From the NCBI RefSeq assembly GCF_010731855.1, contig NZ_AP022620.1:2604001-2668000 (forward strand): a stretch of DNA of 64,000 nucleotides. Reading direction: 5' to 3'. This document shows positions 43,831 to 52,950 of this stretch, piece after piece (within the stretch, counting starts at the first letter, position 1; every line of letters begins with the position of its first letter). This DNA comes from Mycolicibacterium anyangense (GTDB taxonomy: Bacteria > Actinomycetota > Actinomycetes > Mycobacteriales > Mycobacteriaceae). A model generated the notes under the pieces. It saw only the letters and a program-made list of their open reading frames with translations, was not told the DNA's origin and searched no databases. The position numbers were made by a program, and so were the translations under genes.

Positions 43831-45003
43831 GTGTCACAACGATCCAAAGCATCCATACTCGCCGTCGGCCGCAGCGCAATCGGTACTGCGCGCAAGGGCA
43901 CGCTGGCCAACATGCCGGCCGCGGAGATCGCAAAACCGGTGGTGTCGGCCGTCATCGAACGGTCCGGCCTGTCCTCCGCCGAGATCGACGACTTCGTCCT
44001 CGCCGAAGTCATGCAGGGCGGGGGCGACTCAGCCCGCTACATCGCGGTCGACCTGGGTCTCACCGCTATCCCGGGTCTGGCAGTAAACCGGCAGTGTGCG
44101 TCGAGTTTGTCCGCGGTGGCCATCGGGGCCGCGCAGATCGCCTCGGGTATGAGTTCGGCAGTGCTCGCAGGCGGCATGGAATCGCTGTCGACGACGCCAG
44201 TCGTGCGGAAGCGTAAACCGTTCACGGTCGACGAATACGACGACCCATGGCTCTCCTTCTCTCATCCGCCGACCCCTGATGCACCGGCCATGGACATGTC
44301 GATCACCGTGGCCCACAACTGCAATGTGCAATATGGAATCTCGCGAAGTGATCAAGACGAGTGGGCGGTTCGCAGCCACCAGCGAGCGGTCAGAGCGCGC
44401 GAAGACGGGTTCTTTGCGGAGGAGATCGTGCCCGTCGAGGTGCCGCAGGCCGACGGATCCACAGTCTGGTTCAGCGCCGACGAGCACCCCCGACCAGGCA
44501 CCACCATGGAGGCCCTCGGCGGTCTGAAAGTGCTGCACCCGGAGATCCCCGACTTCAGCGTCACCGCAGGCAATTCGTCCGGCATGAACGATGCCGCGGC
44601 AGTAGTCGCCCTGGCCGGCGCGGATCATCCTGAAGCGCTCGCGCACGTCCTGTCGTGGGCTCAGGTGGGCGTTGCTCCCAATCGCACCGGGAGCGGGCCG
44701 ATCGAAGCCATCCCGAAGGCACTCGCGCTGGCCGGGCTCACCCTGAAGGACGTGAGCGTCTTCGAGATCAACGAGGCCTTTGCCGCCCAGGCCGTCGCCT
44801 GTACCAGAGCACTCGATCTGGACGAAGAGATGGTCAACGTCTACGGCTCCGGAATCAGCCTCGGTCACCCGATTGCCGCCACCGGAGCTCGCATGGTGGC
44901 CTCATCCATTTACGAGCTCCGCCGTCGCGGCGGCGGAGTCGGAGTTGTGTCCATGTGCGCGGGTGGCGGTATGGGGGCGGCCATGGTGATCGAGGTTTCG
45001 TGA
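43831..45003 (+). CDS. Acetyl-CoA acyltransferase (degradative thiolase)
   Basis: 390 aa. Unlike the two thiolase-like proteins to the left, this one has the whole classical active site: nucleophile C89 (NRQCASSLSA), NEAFAAQ, H346 in GHPIAATGARM and C376 in SMCAGGGMG. It should carry out beta-ketoacyl-CoA thiolysis at the end of a beta-oxidation round, releasing acetyl-CoA or propionyl-CoA. The start is GTG 43831 with GGGAG 5 nt upstream; the frame extends to 43804 without ribosome site. It is followed 6 bp later by a thioesterase gene. Confidence 0.93.
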   Translation: MSQRSKASILAVGRSAIGTARKGTLANMPAAEIAKPVVSAVIERSGLSSAEIDDFVLAEVMQGGGDSARYIAVDLGLTAIPGLAVNRQCASSLSAVAIGAAQIASGMSSAVLAGGMESLSTTPVVRKRKPFTVDEYDDPWLSFSHPPTPDAPAMDMSITVAHNCNVQYGISRSDQDEWAVRSHQRAVRAREDGFFAEEIVPVEVPQADGSTVWFSADEHPRPGTTMEALGGLKVLHPEIPDFSVTAGNSSGMNDAAAVVALAGADHPEALAHVLSWAQVGVAPNRTGSGPIEAIPKALALAGLTLKDVSVFEINEAFAAQAVACTRALDLDEEMVNVYGSGISLGHPIAATGARMVASSIYELRRRGGGVGVVSMCAGGGMGAAMVIEVS

Positions 45004-45009
45004 CACACG

Positions 45010-45849
45010 ATGACCGAGACTCATGAAGCGAGCAATGACCTCGACAAGCTCAGCACCGTACAGTGTCGGTTCGGAATACAGCGGACGTCCATCGATCGAC
45101 GGAATTCGTTGGCCACCATGGAAATGCCGCTGACGGGACTTTGGGATCCGGAAACCGAGGAGCCGACGCTGGCTCCGTTGGCTGTCCTGGTCGATGCCGT
45201 GGGCGGCACGGTGAACCACCTGCCGTACGAGCAGAAATTCTGGACCGTATCCACGGAACTGAGCCTCATCATGACACCGGGCGTCGACTGGGCGCTGGCG
45301 AAATCCGTCCGTGCCACAGCGGGGCTCATTCGGGCAGACGATTCGATGGCACTCTCGAGGTGCCAGATCTACGCAGGTTCGACGCTGCTCGGAGAGGGTT
45401 CGGTTCGCTCGCTGACGATTCCGGCAGGCGTGGTTCCGCAGACCCCGCCACCACCATTCAGCGATGACGACACGGGCACCCGACGCGCATTGTCACAACG
45501 GCTCGCCTTGTCCCTGCGGTCAGTTGGCGACGGAGCGGCTGTCCTAGCTCAGGAGTGGAATCCGCTGTTGACCAACGTCATTGGCACAGTCCATGGCGGA
45601 GTGGTCGCCGCCGCCCTCGAACTCGCCGGAACAACCGCGGTGAATGCTGGTCAGGTGCCGCAGTTTCGGACGTCTTCAATGACGGTGCACTTTCTCGCAG
45701 CGCTGGCGGGTTCCGAACGGAACCGGGCCGAGGCCATGTACGAGGCTTCGGTGATCCACAAGGGTCGCCGAAGTGCAGTGATCGACGCGCGCGCCAGGGG
45801 CGCCGACGGAAGAGTTGCCACCATCGCGAGACTGAACGCCTACCGCTGA
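45010..45849 (+). CDS. Double-hotdog acyl-CoA thioesterase (PaaI-like)
   Basis: 279 aa, long enough for two hotdog domains. The N-terminal half has APLAVLVDAVGG on the central helix; the C-terminal half has the PaaI motif NVIGTVHGGVVAAALELAGT with H/G/E-type residues, then SSMTVHFLAAL. It would hydrolyse an acyl- or aryl-CoA, perhaps to free CoA from dead-end esters. The start is ATG 45010, 6 bp after the thiolase stop, so the two are an operon. Confidence 0.85.
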   Translation: MTETHEASNDLDKLSTVQCRFGIQRTSIDRRNSLATMEMPLTGLWDPETEEPTLAPLAVLVDAVGGTVNHLPYEQKFWTVSTELSLIMTPGVDWALAKSVRATAGLIRADDSMALSRCQIYAGSTLLGEGSVRSLTIPAGVVPQTPPPPFSDDDTGTRRALSQRLALSLRSVGDGAAVLAQEWNPLLTNVIGTVHGGVVAAALELAGTTAVNAGQVPQFRTSSMTVHFLAALAGSERNRAEAMYEASVIHKGRRSAVIDARARGADGRVATIARLNAYR

Positions 45850-46332
45850 GGGGCCTTCAACTTGGAGATGGCGCGCGTGATTCGACTGCTGCACAACGAA
45901 ATAGCAAAGAGAGTGCCCAGTCGTCGGAGGTGGCTCAACAGATATCCAGCGTGATCCGAGCCCGATATCTCTATCCGACGGGTCACGTTACGGTGTATAT
46001 TACTGGTTCTGGAAGGCCGCTAGACCGCTACCGGTGCTCGGATCGCGCCGACGCGGTTGACCTCTGGTGGTCGCTGAGCCGCGTCGAACAAGGAGATATC
46101 TTCTAACGCATTACCCATTGTCCGCGCGGTGTGCGGGGTGTTAGCGTCCCACTCGGATGTGCACCAGCATCCGTTGGCTACCAGTAGTTCTCGTCGCGAA
46201 CAAGCTTGCTCGGCGCGGTCAGGGATCGCTCGGCAGCGAGGGCCCACGGCCTGAGTGCATACAGCGCAGACGTTTACATCGGCGCCACCGTGGGGCGCCA
46301 GTCAGTTTCCGACCCAATCCCAGGAGTGTTCC
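45850..46332. other. 483-bp intergenic region before the aldehyde dehydrogenase
   Basis: No gene is supported. It holds a -10-like TATATT at 45996-46001 after a GTTACGG stretch, a possible promoter for the downstream ALDH operon (which would leave a leader of about 325 nt), and a small AGATATCT palindrome near 46094. The open frame from 46255 is an upstream extension of the ALDH frame. No terminator hairpin was recognised after the thioesterase. Confidence 0.45.
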
Positions 46333-47838
46333 GTGGCCACTGAAGCAATGACCGCCACCGCAGAGGTCGACCGGTCTCCGATACCCGTGCACCTGCACAT
46401 TGGTGAGCGGGTGTTGGACCGGGGTACCGGCGGCACGTTCCAACGCCATGACCCGGTTACCGGGCAAGTGCACGCGGAGATCCCGCTCGCCGGCGCGGCC
46501 GATGTCGATGCCGCGGTGCGGGCCGCACACGAGGCCTACCTGAGCTGGCGTCGGGTGCCTGCCACCGAGAAGCGTCGACTACTCCTTCGCCTTGCCGACC
46601 TGTTCGAGGAGAACCAAGCCGAATTTGGGCGTACGGTCACACTCGACTGCGCCATGCCGTACATGCCGGTGGTACCGATGGTGTCCGACTGGATCAGGTA
46701 CTACGCCGGTTGGGCCGACAAGCTGACCAGCGAAGTGGTTGCCTCGCCGATGGCAGGTGGCGAGTTCTCCTACACACTCGGACAGCCCTACGGCGTCGTC
46801 GGGGTGATCCTCACGTGGAATGGCCCCATCGGTTCGATCGGCATGAAGGTTCCAGCCGCACTCGCGGCCGGCAACACGGTCGTCATCAAGCCGCCGGAGG
46901 TCGGTCCCTTCGGAGCCGAGGTCTTCGCCAGAATCGTGAAAGAGGCCGGCTTCCCACCAGGGGTCGTGAACATTCTGCCGGGCGCCGCCGAGGCTGGTCA
47001 GGCCCTGGTCGATCACCCGTTGGTCAAGAAGGTCACCTTCACCGGAGGCACCGCCACCGGCCAACGCATCCTCCAATCGTGCGCGACGTCCATGAAGCCT
47101 GCGGTCCTGGAACTCGGCGGAAAGTCGGCCAATCTCGTGTTCGAGGATGCCGACCTCGACATCACCTGCCCGCATGCCGCCATGATGTCCGTCGGCTTCC
47201 TCTCAGGACAGGGATGTACGTTCCCCACCCGTCTGCTTGTTCAGCGTCCGATCTACGACGAGGTGATCGAACGCGTTGCAGCAGTCGCAAAGAGCTTCCC
47301 GATCGGCGATCCCTGGACACCCGGAAACGTGGTCGGGCCGGTTATCAATGCGGCCGCGGTCGATCGCATCCTGGCAACGATCGAACAAGCCAAGAACGAC
47401 GGGGCCCGGCTCGTCACCGGCGGTAACCGCGTCGGTGGTGAATTGGCGACGGGCTACTACATCGAGCCCACGATCTTCGCCGACGTCGACCCATCGTCAC
47501 ATCTCGCCCAGCACGAGGTGTTCGGTCCGGTCTTGGCAGTAACGCCCTTCGACACCGAGGAAGAAGCGATCGCCATCGCCAACGGCACAGCCTACGGCCT
47601 AGCCGCCTACATCAGCACCCGGGATGTTGCCCGGGCGCATCGGGTCGCCGATGAATTGGTTGCGGGTGAGATCCTCGTCAACGGCTCGCAGAACCTGCTC
47701 GTCAACCGCCCCTTCGGCGGGTTCGGACTGAGCGGTATGGGTAAGGAAGGCGGCCGCCGAGGCATCGAAGAGTTCCTGCGCCTCAAGGGAGTTGGGATGA
47801 AGGTTGGCAACGGTGGAGCATTCAGCTTTCTGGCCTGA
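46333..47838 (+). CDS. Aldehyde dehydrogenase
   Basis: 501 aa from GTG 46333, with AGGAG 6 nt upstream; ATG 46348 is an alternative. TWNGP with N163, TFTGGT, general base E260 (LELGGKSA) and nucleophile C295 (SGQGCTFPTR) are present, as is the C-terminal PFGGFGLSGMGKEGG. Third ALDH of the island. It is followed by the CitE-like lyase gene, which suggests that the two act in sequence, for example on an aldehyde produced by an aldolase. Confidence 0.93.
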   Translation: MATEAMTATAEVDRSPIPVHLHIGERVLDRGTGGTFQRHDPVTGQVHAEIPLAGAADVDAAVRAAHEAYLSWRRVPATEKRRLLLRLADLFEENQAEFGRTVTLDCAMPYMPVVPMVSDWIRYYAGWADKLTSEVVASPMAGGEFSYTLGQPYGVVGVILTWNGPIGSIGMKVPAALAAGNTVVIKPPEVGPFGAEVFARIVKEAGFPPGVVNILPGAAEAGQALVDHPLVKKVTFTGGTATGQRILQSCATSMKPAVLELGGKSANLVFEDADLDITCPHAAMMSVGFLSGQGCTFPTRLLVQRPIYDEVIERVAAVAKSFPIGDPWTPGNVVGPVINAAAVDRILATIEQAKNDGARLVTGGNRVGGELATGYYIEPTIFADVDPSSHLAQHEVFGPVLAVTPFDTEEEAIAIANGTAYGLAAYISTRDVARAHRVADELVAGEILVNGSQNLLVNRPFGGFGLSGMGKEGGRRGIEEFLRLKGVGMKVGNGGAFSFLA

Positions 47839-47905
47839 CGGGCGCAGCAGGGGCCGGGACGCCACACCGCCCGAAGCGACGACCGTGCACGAAAGGATGT
47901 GACTC

Positions 47906-47950
47906 GTGACCGTCGTAGTCCGGTCCTTGCCTGCCGGGGACACCCGATGA
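47906..47950 (+). CDS. Possible 14-codon leader peptide
   Basis: A GTG at 47906, with AAAGGA 8 nt upstream, opens a frame of 14 codons whose TGA overlaps the ATG of the CitE-like gene (ATGA at 47947). It could couple translation of that gene, which has no clear ribosome site of its own. Very short; it may be chance. Confidence 0.25.
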   Translation: MTVVVRSLPAGDTR

Positions 47951-48771
47951 ACCACATCAGGAGCTACCTCTACGTCCCCGGTGATCGCCCGGATCGGTTG
48001 GCCAAGGCCATGTCTCGGGGAGCTGACGCGCTGATCGTCGACCTCGAGGACGCCGTGCCTTCGGCGTCCAAGGCCGATGCGCGACGCAACGTGGCCGACT
48101 GGCTTGCCGGACTCGGCTCGACCCACACTCCGGTGTGGATCCGTGTCAACGCCGGACCTGAGCGCAATGACGACATTCGGGCGATCGCCGATGCACCGCA
48201 CGTGACTGGGCTGGTACTGGCCAAAGCTGACTCTCCGGGCGATGTCGAAGAGGTCGCCGACCAATTGAGCGGGATCGGTTCACCGCTCCGGCTGGCGCCA
48301 CTCATCGAATCGGCCGCCGGCGTACTGGCAGTCAGGGAGATCGCCGCGGCACCGCGGGTGGAGGTGCTCCACCTAGGGGAACTTGATCTCGCCGCCGACA
48401 TCGGAGCCTCCCCGGGAGCCGATGGCGCAGAACTGCACCACAGCCGGTCGATGGTGGTGCTGGCGAGTCGGGCAGCTCAGATCTCCCCTCCCGTTGCGCC
48501 AGTGGACGCCGTCATCGACGACCTCGCCCATTTTCGGGCGACCACTGAGGCGCTCGCCAGAATGGGCTTCGTCGGGCGAGCCTGCATCCACCCCGCGCAG
48601 GTGGCCGTCGCGCAGGAGGTGTTCACCCCCAGCGCGGATGACATCGCATGGGCCCGTGAACTACTCGAGTCGGAGAAATCGAGCACCCACGGTGCGCGGC
48701 GCGGCCGCGACGGCCGCATGGTGGACGAGGCAGTCCTGCGGCGCGCCCGCGCTCTTTCCCAGTGGAGCTAG
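47947..48771 (+). CDS. CitE-like HpcH/HpaI-family aldolase/lyase
   Basis: 274 aa from ATG 47947, where the family start sequence (RSYLYVPGDRPDRLAKAM) begins; an in-frame GTG at 47899 only adds unlikely residues. Motifs: GADALIVDLEDAV with Asp/Glu, VWIRVNAG with the substrate Arg, LIESAAGV with the metal Glu, and GELDLAADIG with the metal Asp. This is the CitE/CoA-ester lyase branch (citramalyl- or malyl-CoA lyases), different from the HpaI gene at 8002. It may cleave a beta-hydroxyacyl-CoA fragment. Last gene of the catabolic island. Confidence 0.9.
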   Translation: MNHIRSYLYVPGDRPDRLAKAMSRGADALIVDLEDAVPSASKADARRNVADWLAGLGSTHTPVWIRVNAGPERNDDIRAIADAPHVTGLVLAKADSPGDVEEVADQLSGIGSPLRLAPLIESAAGVLAVREIAAAPRVEVLHLGELDLAADIGASPGADGAELHHSRSMVVLASRAAQISPPVAPVDAVIDDLAHFRATTEALARMGFVGRACIHPAQVAVAQEVFTPSADDIAWARELLESEKSSTHGARRGRDGRMVDEAVLRRARALSQWS

Positions 48772-48792
48772 CCAGCCCCCACCGCCCACCAC

Positions 48793-49932
48793 CTAGGTGC
48801 GCACCCGGGTGAACCGGTGCAGCAGCCACGCCACCGGGATCGTCAGGACCAGCGTCACGACGAACAGCACCGGCGCCGAACCGGTATAGACCGGCCAACC
48901 CAGCACCTCGACCATCGCGATCTCCATGACCACCAGGTGCACCAGGAAGATCTCGTAGGAGATCTCGCCAAGCCACACCATCGGCCGGGTGGCCAGCAGC
49001 CGCGCGTACCAGCCCCGGTTGCCCAGCGCCAGCGGTGCGACCACCAGCGTGGCGATCACCGCGTAGAACGCCGTCTTCACCAGAGCCTCACCAACACCGG
49101 TCGGTGACGTCGTCGGTTCCCCCGCGATCGGCGTCGAGGCGATCAGATAGCAGATCACCGCCAACGGTACGGCGACGAAGCCGTACATCCGAATCCCCAT
49201 GGCCGCCAACACCGCCAGCAGCATCCCACCGACGAACCAGGCCAGGTAGCCGGGCAACCACAGCCGGGCGCCGTCGGGCAGGAAGTGGGTGCTGTGTACC
49301 ACCAGCATCCACAACGGACTGATCAACGCCAGCCCGGCCAGCCCGGTCAGCAGCAGCCCTGGGCGCCACCGCCTGCGGCACACCACCACCAGCAGCAGCC
49401 AGGCCAGGACCGGCAACGCCACGTAGAACGACACCTCGACGGCCAGGCTCCACATCTGCGTAAGCCCTTGGTGCAGATAGCCATTGAACGCGTAATTGTT
49501 GGTGTAGATCTGGGTCAGGGTGAGGTTGCGCAGCAGCCCCACCCAGGTGTGGCCGGGGTTGGGACCGCCGTCGCGGAAGTGGTAGATCAGGAAAGCCGCC
49601 AGCACGGTGATGACATAGGCGGGCATGATGCGCCGCACCCGGTGCCATGCGTAGCGCCCGATCGAGGGCGCGTCCGTCCCGCCGGCCGCTGCCCGCACCC
49701 ACGGACCGAACAACAGGTAACCGGACAGCACGAAGAAGATCGGCACCCCGATCTCCATCCGCGAATACACCAGCCCGACAAAGCCATGGGTGTACTTGCC
49801 GGTGGTGTAGGCGGCGTGGGTACCCAGCACCAGCAGGGCCGCCACGGCACGAACACCGGTCAGCGAGGCCACCCGGTCTACGGTCGAGACCGCCTCCAAC
49901 CCGCCCTGGTCGACCTCGCGGGACGCGGTCAT
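48793..49932 (-). CDS. Acyltransferase family 3 membrane protein
   Basis: 379 aa with about ten hydrophobic helices. Acyltransferase-3 signatures: SLTGVRAVAALLVLGTHAAY at the N-terminus (with the conserved histidine), GVPIFFVLSGYLL, RYAWHRVRRIMPAY, and MWSLAVEVSFY. Such enzymes move acetyl or other acyl groups onto sugars or lipids of the envelope. The start ATG 49932 overlaps the helicase stop (ATGA). In M. tuberculosis the gene next to deaD (Rv1254, as I recall) encodes the same family, so this marks core genome. Confidence 0.92.
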   Translation of the reverse strand: MTASREVDQGGLEAVSTVDRVASLTGVRAVAALLVLGTHAAYTTGKYTHGFVGLVYSRMEIGVPIFFVLSGYLLFGPWVRAAAGGTDAPSIGRYAWHRVRRIMPAYVITVLAAFLIYHFRDGGPNPGHTWVGLLRNLTLTQIYTNNYAFNGYLHQGLTQMWSLAVEVSFYVALPVLAWLLLVVVCRRRWRPGLLLTGLAGLALISPLWMLVVHSTHFLPDGARLWLPGYLAWFVGGMLLAVLAAMGIRMYGFVAVPLAVICYLIASTPIAGEPTTSPTGVGEALVKTAFYAVIATLVVAPLALGNRGWYARLLATRPMVWLGEISYEIFLVHLVVMEIAMVEVLGWPVYTGSAPVLFVVTLVLTIPVAWLLHRFTRVRT

Positions 49933-51644
49933 GTGTGCTTGCGCCGGGGCTTCCCGCCGGAGGGACGCGAATCATACGAATGCCCACCGCGGTCGGGCTT
50001 CAAATCGATCAGCACACCCTGAATGCGGGTGTTCTCCAATTTCTTCCAGGTCTCCTTGGGAAGCCTGGCGGGCAGTTCGACGAGCGAATGGTCGACCTTG
50101 ATGCTGATGTGGCCGAAGTCGCTGCGGTGCAGGCCGCCCTCGTTGGCAATGGCGCCGACGATCGCACCGGGGTTCACCTTGTGCCGCTTGCCCACCGCGA
50201 TGCGGTAGGTGGCCAGGTCGTCACGGGTCTTGCGGGGCGCGCGGTCGCGTTCCCGCTCCGGACGCTCCGGACGTTCGCGATGCTTTTCCGGCGGCGGCTC
50301 GGTCAGCAGGAACTCCGCACCGTCGCGCGACTGCAGGGCCAGCGCCGCGGCGATATCGACCATCGGCACGTCATTGTCGCGCTCGTAGTCTTCGATCAGC
50401 CGGCGGAACATCTCGAACCCCGGCGCATTGAGCGCATCGGTGATCGAGTCGCGGAACTTCTGCACCCGCTGGGCGTTGACGTCCTCGACGCTGGGCAGCT
50501 GGTCCTCGATCAGTTTCTTGCGGGTGACCCGTTCGATCGAGTTGAGCAGGTGACGTTCCCGCGGAGTGACGAACAGCAGTGCGGTGCCGGAACGCCCGGC
50601 GCGACCGGTACGCCCGATGCGGTGCACATAGGACTCGGGGTCGTGCGGAATGTCGAAGTTCACCACATGCGAGATGCGCTCGACATCCAGGCCGCGGGCG
50701 GCCACGTCGGTGGCGACCAGGATGTCGATCGTGCCGTCCTTGAGCTGGCTGATCGTCCGCTCGCGCACGGCCTGCGGAATGTCGCCGTTGATCGCCGCCG
50801 CCGCGAACCCGCGGGCGCGCAGCTTCTCGGCGACCTCCTCGGTGGCCTGCTTGGTGCGGACGAACACGATCATCGCGTCGCCCTGCTCGACCTCGAGCAG
50901 CCGGGTCAGCGCGTCCATCTTGCGCGGATAGGACACCAGGAAATAGCGCTGGGTGATGTTCTCGGCGGTCTGGGTCTTGGCCTTGACGGTGACCTCGACC
51001 GGATCATGCAGGTATTTCGAGGTGATCTTGCGGATGGCCGGCGGCATGGTGGCCGAGAACAGCGCGACCTGCTTGTACTCCGGGGTGTCGGCGAGGATGC
51101 GTTCGACGTCCTCGGCGAAGCCCATCTGCAGCATCTCGTCGGCTTCGTCGAGCACCAGGTAGTCCAGGTGGGACAGGTCCAGGCTGCCCTTCTCCAGATG
51201 GTCGATGACACGCCCGGGCGTGCCGACGACGATCTGCGCGCCGCGCTTGAGGCCGGCCAACTGCGGCACATACGACGAGCCGCCGTAAATGGGCAGCACG
51301 TTGACCTTCAGATGCGCGCCGTAGCGGCTGAACGCCTCGGCGACCTGCAGCGCCAGCTCGCGGGTCGGGGCCAGCACCAGCGCCTGGGTGGTGCGGCTGT
51401 CGGTGTCGATCTTGGACAGGATCGGGATGGCGAAGGCCGCCGTCTTGCCGGTGCCGGTCTGGGCCAGGCCGACGACGTCGGCGCCGGCGAGCAACGCCGG
51501 GATGGTTTCCGCCTGGATGGCCGAGGGCGTCTCGTAGCCGACGTCGGAGACTGCCTGCAGCACGGCGGGGTGAATCTGCAGGTCGGCGAAAGTCTGGGGC
51601 GAGCTAACGGCGGAGTCGGATCCGGCGTCTTCCGGGAGTGTCAT
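49929..51644 (-). CDS. deaD: DEAD-box ATP-dependent RNA helicase (DeaD/CsdA)
   Basis: 571 aa. Q-motif region (TFADLQIHPAVLQAV), Walker A AQTGTGKT (61-68), PTRELA, TPGR, DEAD (166-169), SAT, and the C-terminal HRIGRTGRAG box. After about 470 a DbpA-like RNA-binding domain (TYRIAVGKRHKVNPGAIVGA) and a basic tail follow, as in DeaD/CsdA. It unwinds structured RNA, acting in ribosome assembly and mRNA turnover, notably in the cold. It is divergent from the lipoprotein gene, with 41 bp between starts. Confidence 0.96.
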   Translation of the reverse strand: MTLPEDAGSDSAVSSPQTFADLQIHPAVLQAVSDVGYETPSAIQAETIPALLAGADVVGLAQTGTGKTAAFAIPILSKIDTDSRTTQALVLAPTRELALQVAEAFSRYGAHLKVNVLPIYGGSSYVPQLAGLKRGAQIVVGTPGRVIDHLEKGSLDLSHLDYLVLDEADEMLQMGFAEDVERILADTPEYKQVALFSATMPPAIRKITSKYLHDPVEVTVKAKTQTAENITQRYFLVSYPRKMDALTRLLEVEQGDAMIVFVRTKQATEEVAEKLRARGFAAAAINGDIPQAVRERTISQLKDGTIDILVATDVAARGLDVERISHVVNFDIPHDPESYVHRIGRTGRAGRSGTALLFVTPRERHLLNSIERVTRKKLIEDQLPSVEDVNAQRVQKFRDSITDALNAPGFEMFRRLIEDYERDNDVPMVDIAAALALQSRDGAEFLLTEPPPEKHRERPERPERERDRAPRKTRDDLATYRIAVGKRHKVNPGAIVGAIANEGGLHRSDFGHISIKVDHSLVELPARLPKETWKKLENTRIQGVLIDLKPDRGGHSYDSRPSGGKPRRKHT

Positions 51645-51685
51645 TGACCTGCAGTCTAATGCCCGAGCGCGGCGAAACCCCCTTC

Positions 51686-52270
51686 ATGCAGCGCAGGCCG
51701 GTACCGTCGGCGGATGTGTGGCATCGGTTGGTGATACCTGCGGCGGCCCTGGTGCTGGCCGGTTGCGGCTCCGGGGACTCGACGGTGGCCAAGACTCCCG
51801 GGCCCACCGAGCCCCCTTCAGCGGCGTCGTCGACCGCCCCACCACCGAGTACGCCGGCACCGGCGCCGCCCGCACCGACCACTGCGCCACCGCCCGACCC
51901 GTGCGCGGTCAACCTGGCCGCGCCCGCCATCGCACAGGCTGTGTCCGAACTTCCGCGCGACCCACGCAGCGGCCAGGCCTGGAACCCGGAACCGATCGCC
52001 GGCAACTTCAACGAGTGCGCCCAGCTGTCGGCGGTGATCGTCAAGGCCAATACCAACGCCGAGAACCCGAACACCCGCGCGGTGATGTTCCACCTCGGCA
52101 AATACATCCCGACCGGGGTGCCCGACACGTTCGGCTTCAACGCCGTCGACGCCAACCAGAGCACGGGTGACACCGTCGCGCTGGTGTACCTCAACCCACT
52201 CGGCCTGCAGAGCGTGGTCAAGTTCCGCTGGAATGGCGCCGGCGTGGAGCTGATCGGCAACGCCGGCTGA
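51686..52270 (+). CDS. lprE: LprE-like lipoprotein
   Basis: 194 aa from ATG 51686 (ATG 51659 is possible). Signal peptide and lipobox ALVLAGC (C27), then a Pro/Thr/Ala-rich linker (PPPSTPAPAPPAPTTAPP) and a compact domain with DPCAVNLAAPAIAQAVSELP and FGFNAVDANQST. It is exported and lipid-anchored. Position between deaD and the large nuclease-helicase gene matches LprE (Rv1252c) in M. tuberculosis by recall. Function is not known. Confidence 0.85.
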   Translation: MQRRPVPSADVWHRLVIPAAALVLAGCGSGDSTVAKTPGPTEPPSAASSTAPPPSTPAPAPPAPTTAPPPDPCAVNLAAPAIAQAVSELPRDPRSGQAWNPEPIAGNFNECAQLSAVIVKANTNAENPNTRAVMFHLGKYIPTGVPDTFGFNAVDANQSTGDTVALVYLNPLGLQSVVKFRWNGAGVELIGNAG

Positions 52271-52405
52271 CGCCAGCATTCGCCCCGATTTGACCTTTTG
52301 CCGGTTTTTCCTGGCCCTTCGGTGTGAATCAAAAGCTGTGGCAAACAGATCTCGTGGCGTAGATTGGCTATCGGGTTAAGGAAGCAGCCCGGTATCGGAG
52401 GGTCC

Positions 52406-52942
52406 GTGAAGGGCGTCATCTTCAATTTGCTGGAGGAGGTCGTGGTCGACAGCTACGGCGACCAGACCTGGGATGACCTGTTGGATGCCGCCCACTCGGA
52501 CGGCGTCTACACGTCGCTGGGCAGCTACGACGACCGGGACATGACCCGGTTGGTATCGGCTGCCGGGGCGGCGCTGGAACTGCCCGACGACGAGGTGTTG
52601 CGCTGGTTCGGCCGCCATGCCATCCCGCACATGGTGAAACGCTGGCCCGACTATTTCACCGCCCACGAGCACACGATCCCCTTCCTGCGCAGTCTCAACG
52701 ACGTGATCCACCCCGAGGTCCGCAAGCTCTACACCGGCGCCTACTGCCCGCATTTCGAGTTCACCTCACCCGCGGACGGATCACTGCTGATCGGATACCG
52801 ATCCCCACGGCGGCTGTGCGGCCTGGCCCACGGCTTCATCCTCGGGTCAGGTGACCACTACGGCGAGGCGCTGACGGTCGAGCACGTCGAGTGCATGCAC
52901 CACGGTTCCAGCCGCTGTCTGGTCGCGGTCGCGGCGGCATAA
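52406..52942 (+). CDS. H-NOX haem protein (nitric oxide sensor)
   Basis: 178-aa haem-nitric-oxide/oxygen binding domain protein. Starting at GTG 52406, which has GGAGGG upstream, the diagnostic residues fall exactly on the standard H-NOX numbers: proximal H102 (NDVIHPEV), P115 (AYCPHF) and the haem-propionate motif Y131-x-S133-x-R135 (YRSPR). The distal tyrosine found at 140 in O2-binding members is a leucine here, so the protein is predicted to bind NO but not O2 stably. The next gene is a c-di-GMP synthase/phosphodiesterase 9 nt downstream, a typical H-NOX partner. The two together form an NO-responsive second-messenger switch. Confidence 0.93.
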   Translation: MKGVIFNLLEEVVVDSYGDQTWDDLLDAAHSDGVYTSLGSYDDRDMTRLVSAAGAALELPDDEVLRWFGRHAIPHMVKRWPDYFTAHEHTIPFLRSLNDVIHPEVRKLYTGAYCPHFEFTSPADGSLLIGYRSPRRLCGLAHGFILGSGDHYGEALTVEHVECMHHGSSRCLVAVAAA

Positions 52943-52950
52943 GGGGCACC

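Noticed and set aside
49647..51647. A 666-codon open frame on the plus strand
   Set aside because: Exactly antisense to deaD and the acyltransferase; arginine/glycine-rich with no domain. It is a codon-bias shadow of GC-rich genes.
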